Assembly: GCF_902703175.1 (NCBI RefSeq)
Contig: NZ_CACRYJ010000030.1
Location: 29,308 to 93,307 of the forward strand
Origin: Occultella aeris
Lineage (GTDB): Bacteria; Actinomycetota; Actinomycetes; Actinomycetales; Beutenbergiaceae
Reading direction: 5' to 3'
DNA length: 64,000 nt
This document shows, in pieces, positions 54,364-64,000 of the stretch. The notes below the pieces were generated by a model, which saw nothing but the letters and a program-made list of their open reading frames with translations, was not told the DNA's origin and did not search any database. Position 1 is the first letter of the stretch. Each line of letters begins with the position of its first letter. The position numbers and the translations under genes were made by a program.

Positions 54364-55083
54364 ATGAGTACCCCCTCGATCATCCTCGTGCACGGCATCC
54401 GGACCTCGGCCACCATGTGGCGCGGCCAGATCGAGTTGCACGAGGCCGCCGGGCGCCGGGTCGTCGCGGTCGACCTGCCCGCACACGGGACGCGGATGGA
54501 CGAACCGTTCACGCTCGCCGGCGCCCGGGCCGCGATCGACGAGGCGGTCGCGGAACTGCCGGGACCGCATGTGGTGGTCGGCCTGTCGATGGGCGGTTAC
54601 ATCGCGTTGCACTGGGCGGCTCGAGCGGAGCAGCCGCCGGCGGCCATCCTCGCGGCGTCGTGCTGCACCCAGCCGAGCGGCGCCGCGCTGGCGGGCTACC
54701 GGGCGGTCGCGGGCGCGATCGAGGCGCTACCCGACCAGGGCCGGTTCCTCGGGAACACCATGGCCAGGCTGACCCTCTCCCCGGACGCGGCCCGGGACGT
54801 CAACGCCGGTGGTGTGCCGTGGGGCGTGATGGGCCAGGCCCTGACCGCGATGAACGAGGTGGACACGCTCGCCGACCTGGCCACCATCGAGGCACCGATC
54901 TGGTTCGTCAACGGTGCCTGGGACCACTTCCGCACCCAGGAGCGCCGATTCCTGGCCGCCGCGCAGTACGCGCAACTGTGCGTCGTCCCCGGCGCCGGGC
55001 ACCTGGTCAGCCTCGACCGGCCAGAAGCGTTCGCGCGGCTGACCGGGCTGCTGGTGGAACGGACCCGGCTCGTCACCGTGTGA
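54364..55083 (+). CDS. alpha/beta-fold hydrolase
   Basis: 239 residues. VHGIRTSATMW forms the oxyanion-hole loop, GLSMGG the nucleophile elbow (Ser of GxSxG), GAGHLVSLDRP the catalytic His; WDHFRTQERR probably holds the acid. TACCCT ends six bases before the ATG and no Shine-Dalgarno is present, so the mRNA is probably leaderless. No membrane or signal sequence; the substrate is unknown. It intrudes between rplQ and truA, which are often adjacent. Confidence 0.88.
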   Translation: MSTPSIILVHGIRTSATMWRGQIELHEAAGRRVVAVDLPAHGTRMDEPFTLAGARAAIDEAVAELPGPHVVVGLSMGGYIALHWAARAEQPPAAILAASCCTQPSGAALAGYRAVAGAIEALPDQGRFLGNTMARLTLSPDAARDVNAGGVPWGVMGQALTAMNEVDTLADLATIEAPIWFVNGAWDHFRTQERRFLAAAQYAQLCVVPGAGHLVSLDRPEAFARLTGLLVERTRLVTV

Positions 55084-55096
55084 GGCGAAGGTCTGC

Positions 55097-55858
55097 TCAC
55101 TCGGTCCGGAGCGACCAGGCCCGCACCCCACCGATGATGCCGGCGCTGTTGGGCACGATCACGACGTCGTCGCCCAGCTTCTCGAGCACTGTCGCGGTCA
55201 GCCGACGTGAGTTCCCGCCGCCGATGTAGAGCCGGTCCCAGAGGTAGACGGGACGCAGCGCGTCCACGACCCGACGGATCCGCCGAGACCACTGCGAGTC
55301 GCCGAGCCTGAGTCGCTCGTGCTCACCGACGTACTCGTCGTAGGTGAGGCCCCATCGGACCGGCCCCTGCGAAAGCTCCTGGTGCGGGGCGAGCATGCCG
55401 CCGTCGAACACGGCGTTGCCGAGGCCGGTACCGAACGTGAGCATCAGCTCCAGGCCGGCACCGGCGATCACCCCGGCGCCGTGGACCTCCGCGTCGTTGA
55501 GGACGAGGGCCGGCAGGTCGAACTCACCGCTGATCGCGGCCCTCATGTCGAACCCCGACCAGGCGGTGACGAGCTCGGGCAGGACTCGGGTCCGCGGACC
55601 GGCCTTGGTGACGTAGTGCGGCGTGTGGACCACCACGCCGTGCCGGATCATCCCGGGCATGCCGACCGTCACCCGGCCGGCCGGGGGGAGCCGGCCCGCG
55701 AGGTCCGCGATCAGCGAGAGGAGACGCTCCGGCGGCAACGGGTAGGGCGTGGCCGCCCGGACCGGTTGGGCGTGCATGGTCCCGGCGGCGTCGAGCACCG
55801 ACGCCTTGATGCCGCCTCCGCCACAATCGACCGCCAGCGTCGCTGGTGTGTCCTGCAC
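55097..55858 (-). CDS. ROK-family sugar kinase (polyphosphate-glucokinase-like)
   Basis: 253 residues from GTG 55858. AVDCGGGGIKASVLD is the phosphate-binding start, LVLNDAEVHGAG carries the catalytic Asp, and LMLTFGTGLGNAVFDGGML the second phosphate loop. The C-terminus YIGGGNSRRL and NSAGIIGGVRA resembles actinobacterial polyphosphate/ATP glucokinases; the donor cannot be decided here. TAGAGT lies seven bases before the start, fitting a leaderless mRNA. An extended frame to 55945 would overlap truA and is rejected. Confidence 0.85.
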   Translation of the reverse strand: MQDTPATLAVDCGGGGIKASVLDAAGTMHAQPVRAATPYPLPPERLLSLIADLAGRLPPAGRVTVGMPGMIRHGVVVHTPHYVTKAGPRTRVLPELVTAWSGFDMRAAISGEFDLPALVLNDAEVHGAGVIAGAGLELMLTFGTGLGNAVFDGGMLAPHQELSQGPVRWGLTYDEYVGEHERLRLGDSQWSRRIRRVVDALRPVYLWDRLYIGGGNSRRLTATVLEKLGDDVVIVPNSAGIIGGVRAWSLRTE

Positions 55859-55901
55859 GAGCGTGACTCTACCTGCGCCCCGGTCGTGATGGACTTGGGG
55901 C

Positions 55902-56867
55902 GTGTCCCCAGACAGCGACGCCCAGAACCCGCCGGACCGCGACACCGCGCCGGCGCCCGAGCCGAGCCCCGCCGGCGGCGAGCGACCCGCACCGGCGAGC
56001 GACGCCGTCGTACGCGTGCGGCTCGACGTCGCCTACGACGGGACCGACCTCGCCGGCTGGGCCATCCAGCCCGGCCAGCGGACCGTCCAGGGTGACATCG
56101 AAGCCGCTCTCGCCCGGGTGCTACGGCTGCCGGAGCCCCCTCGGCTGACGGTCGCCGGCCGGACCGACGCCGGCGTGCACGCCCGCGGTCAGGTGGCACA
56201 CGTCGATCTGCCCCGGGGCGCCTGGGAGGCGACCCCCGGACGCAGCGACCGCACCTCCGGCGTGGCGCTCGCGCGCAGGCTGATGGCCGTGCTCGCGCCG
56301 GACATCGTGGTGCGGTCCGTCACGCCTGCCCCGGACGGCTTCGACGCCAGATTCTCGGCGATCTGGCGTCGCTACTGCTACCGCCTGGCCGACCGGATCG
56401 GCGACCGGGATCCGCTGTCCCGCACCGGCGTGACCTGGTACAAGCGCGAACTCGACGTCGATGCGATGGATGCGGCGGCGCGCGCCCTGGTCGGCGAACA
56501 CGACTTCGCGGCCTACTGCAAGCCCCGCAGGGGGGCCACGACCATCCGGACGCTGCAGGAGTTCCGGTGGCACCGGGACCGCGAGTCCGGGCTCATCGAG
56601 GCCCGTGTGCGCGCCGATGCGTTCTGCCACTCGATGGTGCGGGCGCTGGTGGGCGGGTGCCTGGTCGTGGGGGAGGGGCGCGCCGAGCCGGACTGGCCCG
56701 CGCTGATCCTCGCCGCGGCCCGCCGCGATCCGCGGGTCACGGTCGCCCCGGCGCGCGGGCTCACCCTTGAGGAGGTCGCCTACCCGCCCGACGGCGAACT
56801 CGCCGAGCGTGCGCGCGTCGCCCGGGCAGTCCGCACCCTGCCGAAGCGGCCCTCCGGGCCGGTCTGA
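55902..56867 (+). CDS. truA: tRNA pseudouridine(38-40) synthase
   Basis: 321 residues from GTG. A ~35-residue Pro/Ala/Asp-rich tail precedes [28 protein letters not shown]; the catalytic Asp is in [13 protein letters not shown]. It modifies U38-U40 of the tRNA anticodon arm. Expected after rplQ; here separated from it by two genes. Confidence 0.96.
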   Translation: MSPDSDAQNPPDRDTAPAPEPSPAGGERPAPASDAVVRVRLDVAYDGTDLAGWAIQPGQRTVQGDIEAALARVLRLPEPPRLTVAGRTDAGVHARGQVAHVDLPRGAWEATPGRSDRTSGVALARRLMAVLAPDIVVRSVTPAPDGFDARFSAIWRRYCYRLADRIGDRDPLSRTGVTWYKRELDVDAMDAAARALVGEHDFAAYCKPRRGATTIRTLQEFRWHRDRESGLIEARVRADAFCHSMVRALVGGCLVVGEGRAEPDWPALILAAARRDPRVTVAPARGLTLEEVAYPPDGELAERARVARAVRTLPKRPSGPV

Positions 56868-56880
56868 CCGTCACGGTCAG
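56864..56880. terminator. short bidirectional hairpin after truA
   Basis: CTGACCG-TCA-CGGTCAG overlapping the truA stop, between convergent genes. Confidence 0.5.
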
Positions 56881-56895
56881 GGCGACGGCGCCGGG

Positions 56896-57420
56896 TCAGG
56901 CCCCGTCGTCGTCCTCGTCGTCGCGGTCCGGGCGGTCCTGGTCCGGCAGACCATCCTCGTCGCCGCGCACGTAGGCGACCACGCCCTCGGGATCGTCCTC
57001 GCCGTCGCCATCCTCGTCCTCGCCGACCACGATGTGCATCGCAGCCTCCTCGGCCGAGGCGGCGCCGCCGGCGACGCCCGCGTCCCGGCCCCAGCCGTCC
57101 TGCTCGCGGGCACCGTCCCGGACGTCCTCGAGCCGGCCCGCCCGGTCGGCCTGCCGGTACTCGGTCGCGCCGCGCTCCTGCCACGCCTCCGGTCGCTCCT
57201 GGGCGAGCTGCTGGTCGTGGCTCTCTCCGCGGGACTCCTCGTAGGCCGTCTCGCCCCAGTGATTGTTCCGATCGCGCTCCGGCGGTGAGTAGCCCTCGTC
57301 GAGCAGGTCGTCCACCGCTCGCGACTCGAGCGTGTCCTCACGCGCCAACTGATCGTTGTCACCCTCGCCGGGCAGCTCGGGATCTGTGCTGGTGCCTGGG
57401 GTCTCCTCGGTTCCGCTCAT
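56896..57420 (-). CDS. acidic hydrophilic protein, DUF5709-like
   Basis: 174 residues, no membrane or signal segment. The core VDDLLDEGYSPPERDRNNHWGETAYEESRGES with LAQERPE matches my recollection of DUF5709 proteins, a family restricted to Actinobacteria and without a known role. The C-terminus is very Asp/Glu-rich (GEDEDGDGEDDPEG). CAGTCT lies six bases before the ATG and GAGGGT directly adjoins it, so the gene may be leaderless. Confidence 0.8.
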   Translation of the reverse strand: MSGTEETPGTSTDPELPGEGDNDQLAREDTLESRAVDDLLDEGYSPPERDRNNHWGETAYEESRGESHDQQLAQERPEAWQERGATEYRQADRAGRLEDVRDGAREQDGWGRDAGVAGGAASAEEAAMHIVVGEDEDGDGEDDPEGVVAYVRGDEDGLPDQDRPDRDDEDDDGA

Positions 57421-57575
57421 ACCCTCAGACTGGCACTTCCGGCCCGAGCGCGCACCAGATCCCGTGCGGACCGACGCCCGCTCCCCACGTTGTCCCCCGC
57501 CGGATCCGGCTCGCCCGCCTCGTCGGAGGCCGAATCAGGTTGGCTGACCCGAGGCCAGGGCAGCATGCTGGGTCC

Positions 57576-59258
57576 GTGGCACACCTCGAACTGGCCGGGA
57601 TCGGCTTCAGTCTCCCGGACGGCCGGGTCCTGCTCGATGACGTCTCGCTGCGCGTCGGCGAGGGCGCCCGGATGGCGCTCATCGGGCCGAACGGGGCCGG
57701 CAAGTCGACCCTCCTGCGGATCGCGACCGGACGATCGGCACCGCACGCAGGCACCGTGACCCACTCCGGATCACTCGCGGTCATGGACCAGTGGGTCGGT
57801 CGCGCCTCGGACGAGCGCACCGTGCGCGACCTGCTCGTCGAGCACGCCCCGCCGGCTCCTGCTGCCGTCGCACGGCGCATCGAGGCCGCCGAGGAGGCGA
57901 TGATGCTCGCCGACGACGAGCCCACGCAGCTCGCCTACGCGCAGGCGCTCGCCGACTGGGCCGATGTTGGTGGTTACCAGCTTGAGGCGGAGTGGGACGA
58001 GATCTGCATGTCCGTGCTCGCCCAGCCCTACGACCGTGCGCAGTGGCGGCGCGCGGACAGCCTCTCCGGCGGTGAGGCGAAGCGTGTCGTACTGACCGCG
58101 CTGCTCCGCGGGCCGGCCGACATCCTGGTCCTCGACGAGCCGGACAACTCCCTCGACGTGCCCGCCAAACGGTGGCTCGAGGAGGGGTTGCGGGTCAGCG
58201 GCAAGTCCGTCCTCTTCATCAGCCACGACCGGGAACTCCTGGCCGCGACCGCCACGCAGATCGTGACGCTTGAGCCGGCCGGCACCGGTTCCACGGCATG
58301 GATCCACGGTGGCGGCTTCGCGAACTACACCCAGGCGCGCAACGACCGGATGGCACGGTTGGAGGACCTGCGCCGTCGATGGGACGAGGAGCATCAGAAG
58401 TTGCGCGCCCAGATGCTCATGTACAAGCAGAAGGCGTCCTACAACGCCGACATGGCCTCGCGCTACCAGGCCGCCCGGACGAGACTCGAGAAGTTCGAGC
58501 AGGCGGGCCCACCGCAGGAGGTCACCCGGGACCAGCACGTGACGATGCGGCTCACCGGCGGCCGTACGGCAAAGCGGGCGGTGGTGTGCACCGGGCTCGC
58601 CTTGGACGGGCTCACGGAGCCCTTCGACCTCGAGATCTGGTTCGGTGAGCGTGTCGCAGTGCTCGGCGCGAACGGCACCGGCAAGTCCCACTTGTTACGG
58701 CTGCTGGCCGGCGGCGGCACCGACCCGGATGTGGAGCACAGACCGGTCACCGACGTGCTGCCCGCCCCGGTCGCGCACACCGGGCGCGCAGTCCTCGGCT
58801 CCCGGGTGCTGCCGGGCTGGTTCACGCAACAGGCGCTCCCGCCGGCGCTCGTCGGCCGCACCCTCGTGGAGATCCTCGGGCGTGGAGAGGGACGCAGGCA
58901 CGGCATCCCGCGGGAGCAGGCCGGCCGGGTCCTGGACCGGTACGAGCTGGCCGCCGCCGCCGAGCAGAGGGTGGAGACGCTGTCCGGCGGGCAGGTCGCC
59001 AGGCTGCAGATCCTCCTGCTCGAGCTCGCCGGCGCGACCCTGCTGCTGCTCGACGAACCGACCGACAACCTGGACCTGCATTCCGCGCAGGCGCTGGAGG
59101 CGGGCTTGACCGCGTTCGAGGGGACGGTCATCGCGGTGACCCACGACCGATGGTTCACCCGGACCTTCGACAGGTTCCTGCAGGTGCGGGCCGACGGGCG
59201 GGTGCTGGAGACCGATGAACCGGTATGGTCCGATGACGGAGCGCTCCGGCGCCGCTGA
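57576..59258 (+). CDS. ABC-F family ATPase
   Basis: 560 residues from GTG (VAHLELAGIGFSLPDG). Two ABC domains: Walker A GPNGAGKST and GANGTGKSH, signatures LSGGEAKRV and LSGGQVARL, Walker B LVLDEPDNSLD and LLLDEPTDNLD. The linker between (about 250-330) is highly charged (LRRRWDEEHQKLRAQM). There is no membrane domain, so it acts on the ribosome; ABC-F members rescue stalled ribosomes or protect against antibiotics. The first Walker B has DNSLD where most have TNHLD. CATGCT six bases before the start suggests a leaderless mRNA. Confidence 0.9.
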   Translation: MAHLELAGIGFSLPDGRVLLDDVSLRVGEGARMALIGPNGAGKSTLLRIATGRSAPHAGTVTHSGSLAVMDQWVGRASDERTVRDLLVEHAPPAPAAVARRIEAAEEAMMLADDEPTQLAYAQALADWADVGGYQLEAEWDEICMSVLAQPYDRAQWRRADSLSGGEAKRVVLTALLRGPADILVLDEPDNSLDVPAKRWLEEGLRVSGKSVLFISHDRELLAATATQIVTLEPAGTGSTAWIHGGGFANYTQARNDRMARLEDLRRRWDEEHQKLRAQMLMYKQKASYNADMASRYQAARTRLEKFEQAGPPQEVTRDQHVTMRLTGGRTAKRAVVCTGLALDGLTEPFDLEIWFGERVAVLGANGTGKSHLLRLLAGGGTDPDVEHRPVTDVLPAPVAHTGRAVLGSRVLPGWFTQQALPPALVGRTLVEILGRGEGRRHGIPREQAGRVLDRYELAAAAEQRVETLSGGQVARLQILLLELAGATLLLLDEPTDNLDLHSAQALEAGLTAFEGTVIAVTHDRWFTRTFDRFLQVRADGRVLETDEPVWSDDGALRRR

Positions 59259-59318
59259 GGTAGTCCCGTCCGCGGCAGCGGCGTGACGAACGTCGCTCCG
59301 GCCGTGACCCATCTCGCT

Positions 59319-59348
59319 TTGACCGTGACGCCAGGCTCGGAGTACTCT
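59319..59348 (+). promoter_or_regulatory. promoter of rplM-rpsI
   Basis: TTGACC (59319) and TACTCT (59343), 18-bp spacer, matching the rpsL promoter. The leader to the GTG start is ~180 nt. Confidence 0.78.
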
Positions 59349-59532
59349 GTGGAGTCGTTGTGCGTCCGCGTTCGCTGGTCGGTGCCTCCCACTCACCGCA
59401 TCGCGCGTGATGATGACGCTCACCAACCACCGAAGTGACCATCCGGTCCACTGTGTGTCCGCGCCCCGCGAGGGGCCGAGGGGGCAGGCAGCGTGCCGCA
59501 AGCAGACCAGCAGAGAAACGAAGGCTACGACC

Positions 59533-59976
59533 GTGCGTACGTACACCCCCAAGGCAGGCGAGACCGAGCGTAATTGGTACGTCATTGACGCTGCCGACGT
59601 CGTCCTCGGCCGTCTGGCCACCCAGGTCGCCACCTTGCTCCGGGGCAAGCACAAGGCCACCTTCGCCCCGCACGTCGACGGCGGCGACTTCGTCATCGTC
59701 ATCAACGCGGAGAAGATCGCGCTGACCGGTGCGAAGCGGGAGAACAAGCTCGCCTACCGCCACTCCGGTTACCCGGGTGGTCTGCGGGCGACGAACTACG
59801 CCGAGCTGCTTGAGAAGCACCCCGAGCGGGCCGTCGAGATGGCCGTCCGGGGCATGATCCCCAAGACCCGCCTGGGCCGCGCCCAGATGCGCAAGCTGAA
59901 GGTCTACGCCGGCGCGGAGCACCCGCACTCGGCGCAGCAGCCCACGACCTTCGAGATCACCCAGGTCGCGCAGTAG
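59533..59976 (+). CDS. rplM: 50S ribosomal protein L13
   Basis: 147 residues from GTG ([19 protein letters not shown]), the usual length. [22 protein letters not shown] near the end. L13 is an early 50S assembly protein; cotranscribed with rpsI. Confidence 0.98.
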   Translation: MRTYTPKAGETERNWYVIDAADVVLGRLATQVATLLRGKHKATFAPHVDGGDFVIVINAEKIALTGAKRENKLAYRHSGYPGGLRATNYAELLEKHPERAVEMAVRGMIPKTRLGRAQMRKLKVYAGAEHPHSAQQPTTFEITQVAQ

Positions 59977-60019
59977 CGCCACCCGCGCTCACTGCCGCGA
60001 ACAAGAACTTAGGAGAATC

Positions 60020-60514
60020 GTGTCCGAGACCATCACCGAGATCGACGAACTCGAGGGCGAAGCCCCCTCGTCGTACACCACCGAGACCACCGCTGCCGAG
60101 ACCACCGGCGCCGGCCGATCGCTGACCGCCCCCGGCGCCGCCCTCGGCCGCCGCAAGGAGGCCATCGCCCGCGTGCGACTGGTGCCCGGCACCGGGACCT
60201 GGAAGGTCAACGGCCGCACCCTCGAGGAGTACTTCCCGAACAAGCTCCACCAGCAGCTGGTGGGTGCACCGTTCACGCTGCTCGACCTCACCGGCCGCTT
60301 CGACGTCGTCGCGCGCATCACGGGCGGCGGGGTCTCCGGCCAGGCCGGCGCGCTGCGTCTGGCCATCGCGCGGGCGCTGAACGAGATCGACGGCGAGTCC
60401 AACCGCGCCACGCTCAAGCGGGCGGGCTTCCTCACCCGCGACTCCCGAGTCACCGAGCGCAAGAAGGCCGGTCTCAAGAAGGCCCGTAAGGCGCCCCAGT
60501 ACTCCAAGCGCTGA
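60020..60514 (+). CDS. rpsI: 30S ribosomal protein S9
   Basis: 164 residues from GTG. A ~35-residue acidic/Thr-rich N-terminal extension ([15 protein letters not shown]) precedes the core [17 protein letters not shown]. The C-terminus YSKR-OH has the invariant Arg that touches P-site tRNA. Confidence 0.98.
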   Translation: MSETITEIDELEGEAPSSYTTETTAAETTGAGRSLTAPGAALGRRKEAIARVRLVPGTGTWKVNGRTLEEYFPNKLHQQLVGAPFTLLDLTGRFDVVARITGGGVSGQAGALRLAIARALNEIDGESNRATLKRAGFLTRDSRVTERKKAGLKKARKAPQYSKR

Positions 60515-60530
60515 TCGGCGCAGCACTACC

Positions 60531-60570
60531 ATCGGCCCCGAACGACCCCTGTGGTCCGTTCGGGGCCGAT
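60531..60570 (+). terminator. terminator after rpsI
   Basis: Perfect 14-bp stem (60531-60544 with 60557-60570), 12-base loop. Confidence 0.88.
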
Positions 60571-60619
60571 GTCATGTCGCCCCACGGGCGCGGCGTTGGT
60601 CGCAGAGAGAGGCACAGCC

Positions 60620-61972
60620 ATGGCACGACTTTTCGGCACCGACGGGGTGCGGGGACTTGCGAACCGGGAGGTGACCGCCGAACTCGCGCTGCAGCTGGGC
60701 ACCGCCGCCGCGCACGTGCTGGGAGAGCGCGGCACGTTCGCCGACCGCCGCCCGCACGCGATCGTCGGCCGTGACCCACGTGTCTCCGGCCAGTTCCTCT
60801 CCGCAGCCGTGATCGCCGGCCTGGCCAGCGCCGGGGTGGACACCGAGGATCTCGGGGTGCTCCCGACACCGGCCGTCGCCTACCTGACCGCCGCCGAGAA
60901 CGCGGACCTCGCCGTCATGATCTCGGCATCGCACAACCCGATGGCGGACAACGGCATCAAGTTCTTCGCGCGCGGTGGTGTCAAGCTCGACGATGCTGTC
61001 GAGGACGCCATCGAGGCTCAGCTCGGCAGCGACTGGGTACTGCCCATCGGCGCCGATGTCGGCCGCATCACGCTCGACCGGGGCCTGGGCGGTGACCGGT
61101 ACGTGCAGCACCTGCTGAGCACGATCGGCCACGACCTCGCGGGCCTGCGGATCGCGGTCGACTGCGCCAACGGCGCCGCGAGCCAGGTGGGGCCCGACGT
61201 GCTCCGTGCCGCGGGAGCCGACGTCGTGGTCATCAACGCCTCACCCGACGGGCGCAACATCAACGAGAAGTGCGGATCGACGCATCCCGAGCAGCTCCAG
61301 GCCGCCGTGGTGGCCTCGGAGTCCCATCTCGGAGTCGCCTACGACGGTGACGCCGACCGGTGCCTCGCGGTGGACCACACCGGGGCCCTGGTCGACGGGG
61401 ACCAGATCATGGGCATACTCGCGTTGGCACTGGCCGAGGAGGGCCGCCTCGCCCACAACACCCTCGTCGTCACCGTGATGAGCAACCTCGGCCTGATCCT
61501 GGCGATGCGGAAGGCGGGCATCCGCACCGAGCAGACCGGCGTCGGTGACCGCTACGTGCTCGAGGCCATGCGGGCAGGTGGGTTCAGCCTCGGTGGCGAG
61601 CAGTCCGGCCATGTGATCATGTCCGATCACGCGACAACCGGTGACGGCATCCTGACCGGGTTGCACCTCGCCGCCCGGGTGGCGGCCACCGGTCGCACCC
61701 TCGCCGACCTCGCCTCGGTGGTCCAGCGACTGCCGCAGGTCCTGATCAACGTGCCCGGCGTGGACAAGGCGCGCGTGAACTCCGATGAGGGTGTCGCGGC
61801 TGCGGTCAGCGCCGCCCAGGAGCGGCTCGGCGCTACCGGCCGGGTACTGCTGCGCTCCTCCGGGACGGAGCCCTTGGTCCGTGTGATGGTGGAGGCCGCC
61901 GAGCAGGAGCAGGCGGACAGCGAGGCGCGCACGCTCAGCGACGTGGTCCTTGCCCGGCTCGCGCTCGCCTGA
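60620..61972 (+). CDS. glmM: phosphoglucosamine mutase
   Basis: 450 residues. [15 protein letters not shown] start, phosphoserine loop [13 protein letters not shown] with S104, metal loop [13 protein letters not shown], sugar loop [10 protein letters not shown] and C-terminal phosphate loop [14 protein letters not shown]. Converts glucosamine-6-P to glucosamine-1-P for UDP-GlcNAc and peptidoglycan. glmM after rpsI is the usual actinobacterial order. Confidence 0.97.
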   Translation: MARLFGTDGVRGLANREVTAELALQLGTAAAHVLGERGTFADRRPHAIVGRDPRVSGQFLSAAVIAGLASAGVDTEDLGVLPTPAVAYLTAAENADLAVMISASHNPMADNGIKFFARGGVKLDDAVEDAIEAQLGSDWVLPIGADVGRITLDRGLGGDRYVQHLLSTIGHDLAGLRIAVDCANGAASQVGPDVLRAAGADVVVINASPDGRNINEKCGSTHPEQLQAAVVASESHLGVAYDGDADRCLAVDHTGALVDGDQIMGILALALAEEGRLAHNTLVVTVMSNLGLILAMRKAGIRTEQTGVGDRYVLEAMRAGGFSLGGEQSGHVIMSDHATTGDGILTGLHLAARVAATGRTLADLASVVQRLPQVLINVPGVDKARVNSDEGVAAAVSAAQERLGATGRVLLRSSGTEPLVRVMVEAAEQEQADSEARTLSDVVLARLALA

Positions 61973-61976
61973 GCCG

Positions 61977-62636
61977 ATGACCGGGCCGTCGGGGGCAGTC
62001 CACTCGCTGGCGGCGCTGGTGGGGGAGTTGCTCGAACACGCCGACGACGGCGTCCTGCCGATCCTGCGAGCCGGCGACCCCGTCCTTCGGCGCCGGGTCA
62101 TGCCCTATCGGGATGACCTGGACCGAGGACTGCTGAACGACCTGGTCGCGGCGATGTTCCGCACGATGCACGCGGCCCCGGGGGTTGGTCTCGCGGCACC
62201 CCAGATCGGGCTGCCGATCGCGCTCGCCGTCATCGAGGACCCGGGGACCACCGACCCGGCGGTCGCGGACGCGCGGGACCGGCGGCCGTGCCCGCCGATG
62301 ATCCTGGCCAACCCCACCTACGAACCGGTCGGCACCGACGTCGCCGCGTTCTACGAGGGCTGCCTCTCGATCCCCGGATGGCTGGCCGTCCGACGGCGTT
62401 GGCGCACCGTGCGGTTGCGCGCCCAGACTCCCGACGGAGCGCCGATCGACGAGGTCATGCACGGGTGGACCGCGCGGATCGTCCAGCACGAGACCGATCA
62501 CCTGGCCGGCGAGCTGTACCTCGACCGCGCCGAGCCGAGGTCACTGGCGCACGAGAGCGTGGCCGGCCGCTGGGCCGGGCCCGCGCACCCGATCACTGCC
62601 GCCGAGGCACTGGGATTCGATCTCCACGAACCGTGA
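61977..62636 (+). CDS. def: peptide deformylase
   Basis: 219 residues from ATG 61977, four bases after glmM. All three active-site motifs are intact: GVGLAAPQIG, EGCLSIPG (metal ligand C129) and QHETDHL (H171, E172, H175). A ~40-residue N-terminal segment and a ~30-residue C-terminal tail exceed the minimal enzyme. It removes the formyl group from new proteins before methionine aminopeptidase acts. Confidence 0.95.
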   Translation: MTGPSGAVHSLAALVGELLEHADDGVLPILRAGDPVLRRRVMPYRDDLDRGLLNDLVAAMFRTMHAAPGVGLAAPQIGLPIALAVIEDPGTTDPAVADARDRRPCPPMILANPTYEPVGTDVAAFYEGCLSIPGWLAVRRRWRTVRLRAQTPDGAPIDEVMHGWTARIVQHETDHLAGELYLDRAEPRSLAHESVAGRWAGPAHPITAAEALGFDLHEP

Positions 62637-62803
62637 TGTGTTCCGCCCCACATGACCCGGTACCCGACCCGTCCAATGGACCACGGAACCGCTTCCGGAG
62701 GGACGCCCCGGGCGACCGGAGCCGCGGAATCCCAACGCTTCGGCGGATACATCGGGACACCGCACCGTTTGGTCGGTGCACCTTCGCACCACACCGCCCT
62801 GAT

Positions 62804-62832
62804 TTGACCAGCACCCGCGATCCGCGTAGTGT
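62804..62832 (+). promoter_or_regulatory. rrn promoter P1
   Basis: TTGACC (62804) and TAGTGT (62827), 17-bp spacer. Confidence 0.65.
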
Positions 62833-63003
62833 TACATCTCGTTGCCCCGACAGGGAGGAACGGACACCGCAAGGTGGCCAGTCCCCGGTCAGGCAGCCCC
62901 TGGATCCGGTCCGGCCGGCGCGAAGCGCCTGGAAGGCCAGGAGCCGGAACTCAGCCAGATCGGTCACCCGATCGGTGTCGGTGCAGGACGGCCGCCGCTC
63001 GAT

Positions 63004-63033
63004 TTGGAAGACAGGGACAGGCTGGGCTAGGGT
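63004..63033 (+). promoter_or_regulatory. rrn promoter P2
   Basis: TTGGAA (63004) and TAGGGT (63028), 18-bp spacer. Confidence 0.5.
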
Positions 63034-63084
63034 AGAGAGGTTGCCCCAGCGAGGATCCGATCGGGTCTGGGTTGGTGCGCGTCC

Positions 63085-63108
63085 GCTCCTTGAGAACTCA
63101 ACAGTGTG
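63085..63108 (+). promoter_or_regulatory. rrn leader boxA-like/processing segment
   Basis: GCTCCTTGAGAACTCAACAG is the segment commonly found in actinobacterial rrn leaders, where NusB/S10 antitermination and RNase III processing act. Assigned from memory of such leaders. Confidence 0.45.
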
Positions 63109-63280
63109 TCATATGATCGATGCCGAATAGTTTGTTTATTTGGTTTGACCAGTTGTGCCAGATGACTGGTCGGGCCGGGTTTTGAATCGGCTTCCATTGC
63201 AGCTTTGGTTGTGGTGGGGGTTGCTTCGTAGTGTCGGTGCTTGTGGCTGCCTTTGGGTGGTTGTGGGTGCTGTTATGCAT

Positions 63281-64000
<720 letters not shown>

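Larger units (their letters stand above)
62637..63280 (+). other. 644-bp rrn upstream region
   Basis: Contains two promoters (62804 and 63004), a leader with a conserved antitermination-like segment, and an unusually A/T-rich, G+T-biased stretch just before 16S (63110-63280). No protein gene is seen. Confidence 0.7.

Overview
The window is high-GC actinobacterial DNA, most likely from Micrococcales. The evidence is the partial 16S gene at the right end, very strong G/C bias at third codon positions, many GTG/TTG starts, RpoC numbering that matches mycobacterial RpoC (zinc Cys60/62/75/78), and the typical actinobacterial gene order of the ribosomal superclusters. No database search could be run, so the genus is not assigned.

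Layout. (1) 1-2156: tandem array of at least four small secreted Ala/Ser/Pro-rich proteins, two of them near-identical, each ending in a strong terminator. The three complete genes each carry 11-bp-phased CTCATC boxes upstream. (2) 2289-4477 (minus): a histidine kinase/OmpR-type response regulator pair converging on the array. (3) 4655-16876: tRNA-Trp, secE, nusG, rplK, rplA, rplJ, rplL, rpoB, rpoC. (4) 17050-23138: accessory genes: FMN reductase, a three-gene ABC-2 exporter, a P-loop kinase-like protein, a sugar-symporter/ChbG-like deacetylase pair. (5) 23662-28533: rpsL, rpsG, fusA, tuf and an orphan small protein that looks like EF-Tu domain II. (6) 29104-41737: the S10-spc cluster rpsJ to rplO, then secY, adk, map. 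(7) 41998-50016: an insert that splits map from infA: a leader mini-ORF, a polyprenyl-phosphate sugar transferase, a CysQ-like protein with degraded metal site, and two giant ATPase-LuxR regulators, followed by about 880 bp of non-coding DNA with C-rich-loop hairpins. (8) 50894-54157: infA, rpmJ, rpsM, rpsK, rpoA, rplQ (rpsD is not here). (9) 54364-62636: alpha/beta hydrolase, ROK kinase, truA, a DUF5709-like protein, ABC-F ATPase, rplM, rpsI, glmM, a peptide deformylase. (10) 62804-64000: rrn promoters, leader and the first ~720 nt of 16S rRNA.

Most of the window is core translation and transcription machinery. The parts that look least explained are the secreted low-complexity array with its phased operator boxes beside a two-component system, and the cell-surface/regulatory insert between map and infA. 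Secondary items of note are the EF-Tu domain II-like orphan, a 21-bp element shared by the rpsL and rpsJ leaders, and a group of apparently leaderless genes.
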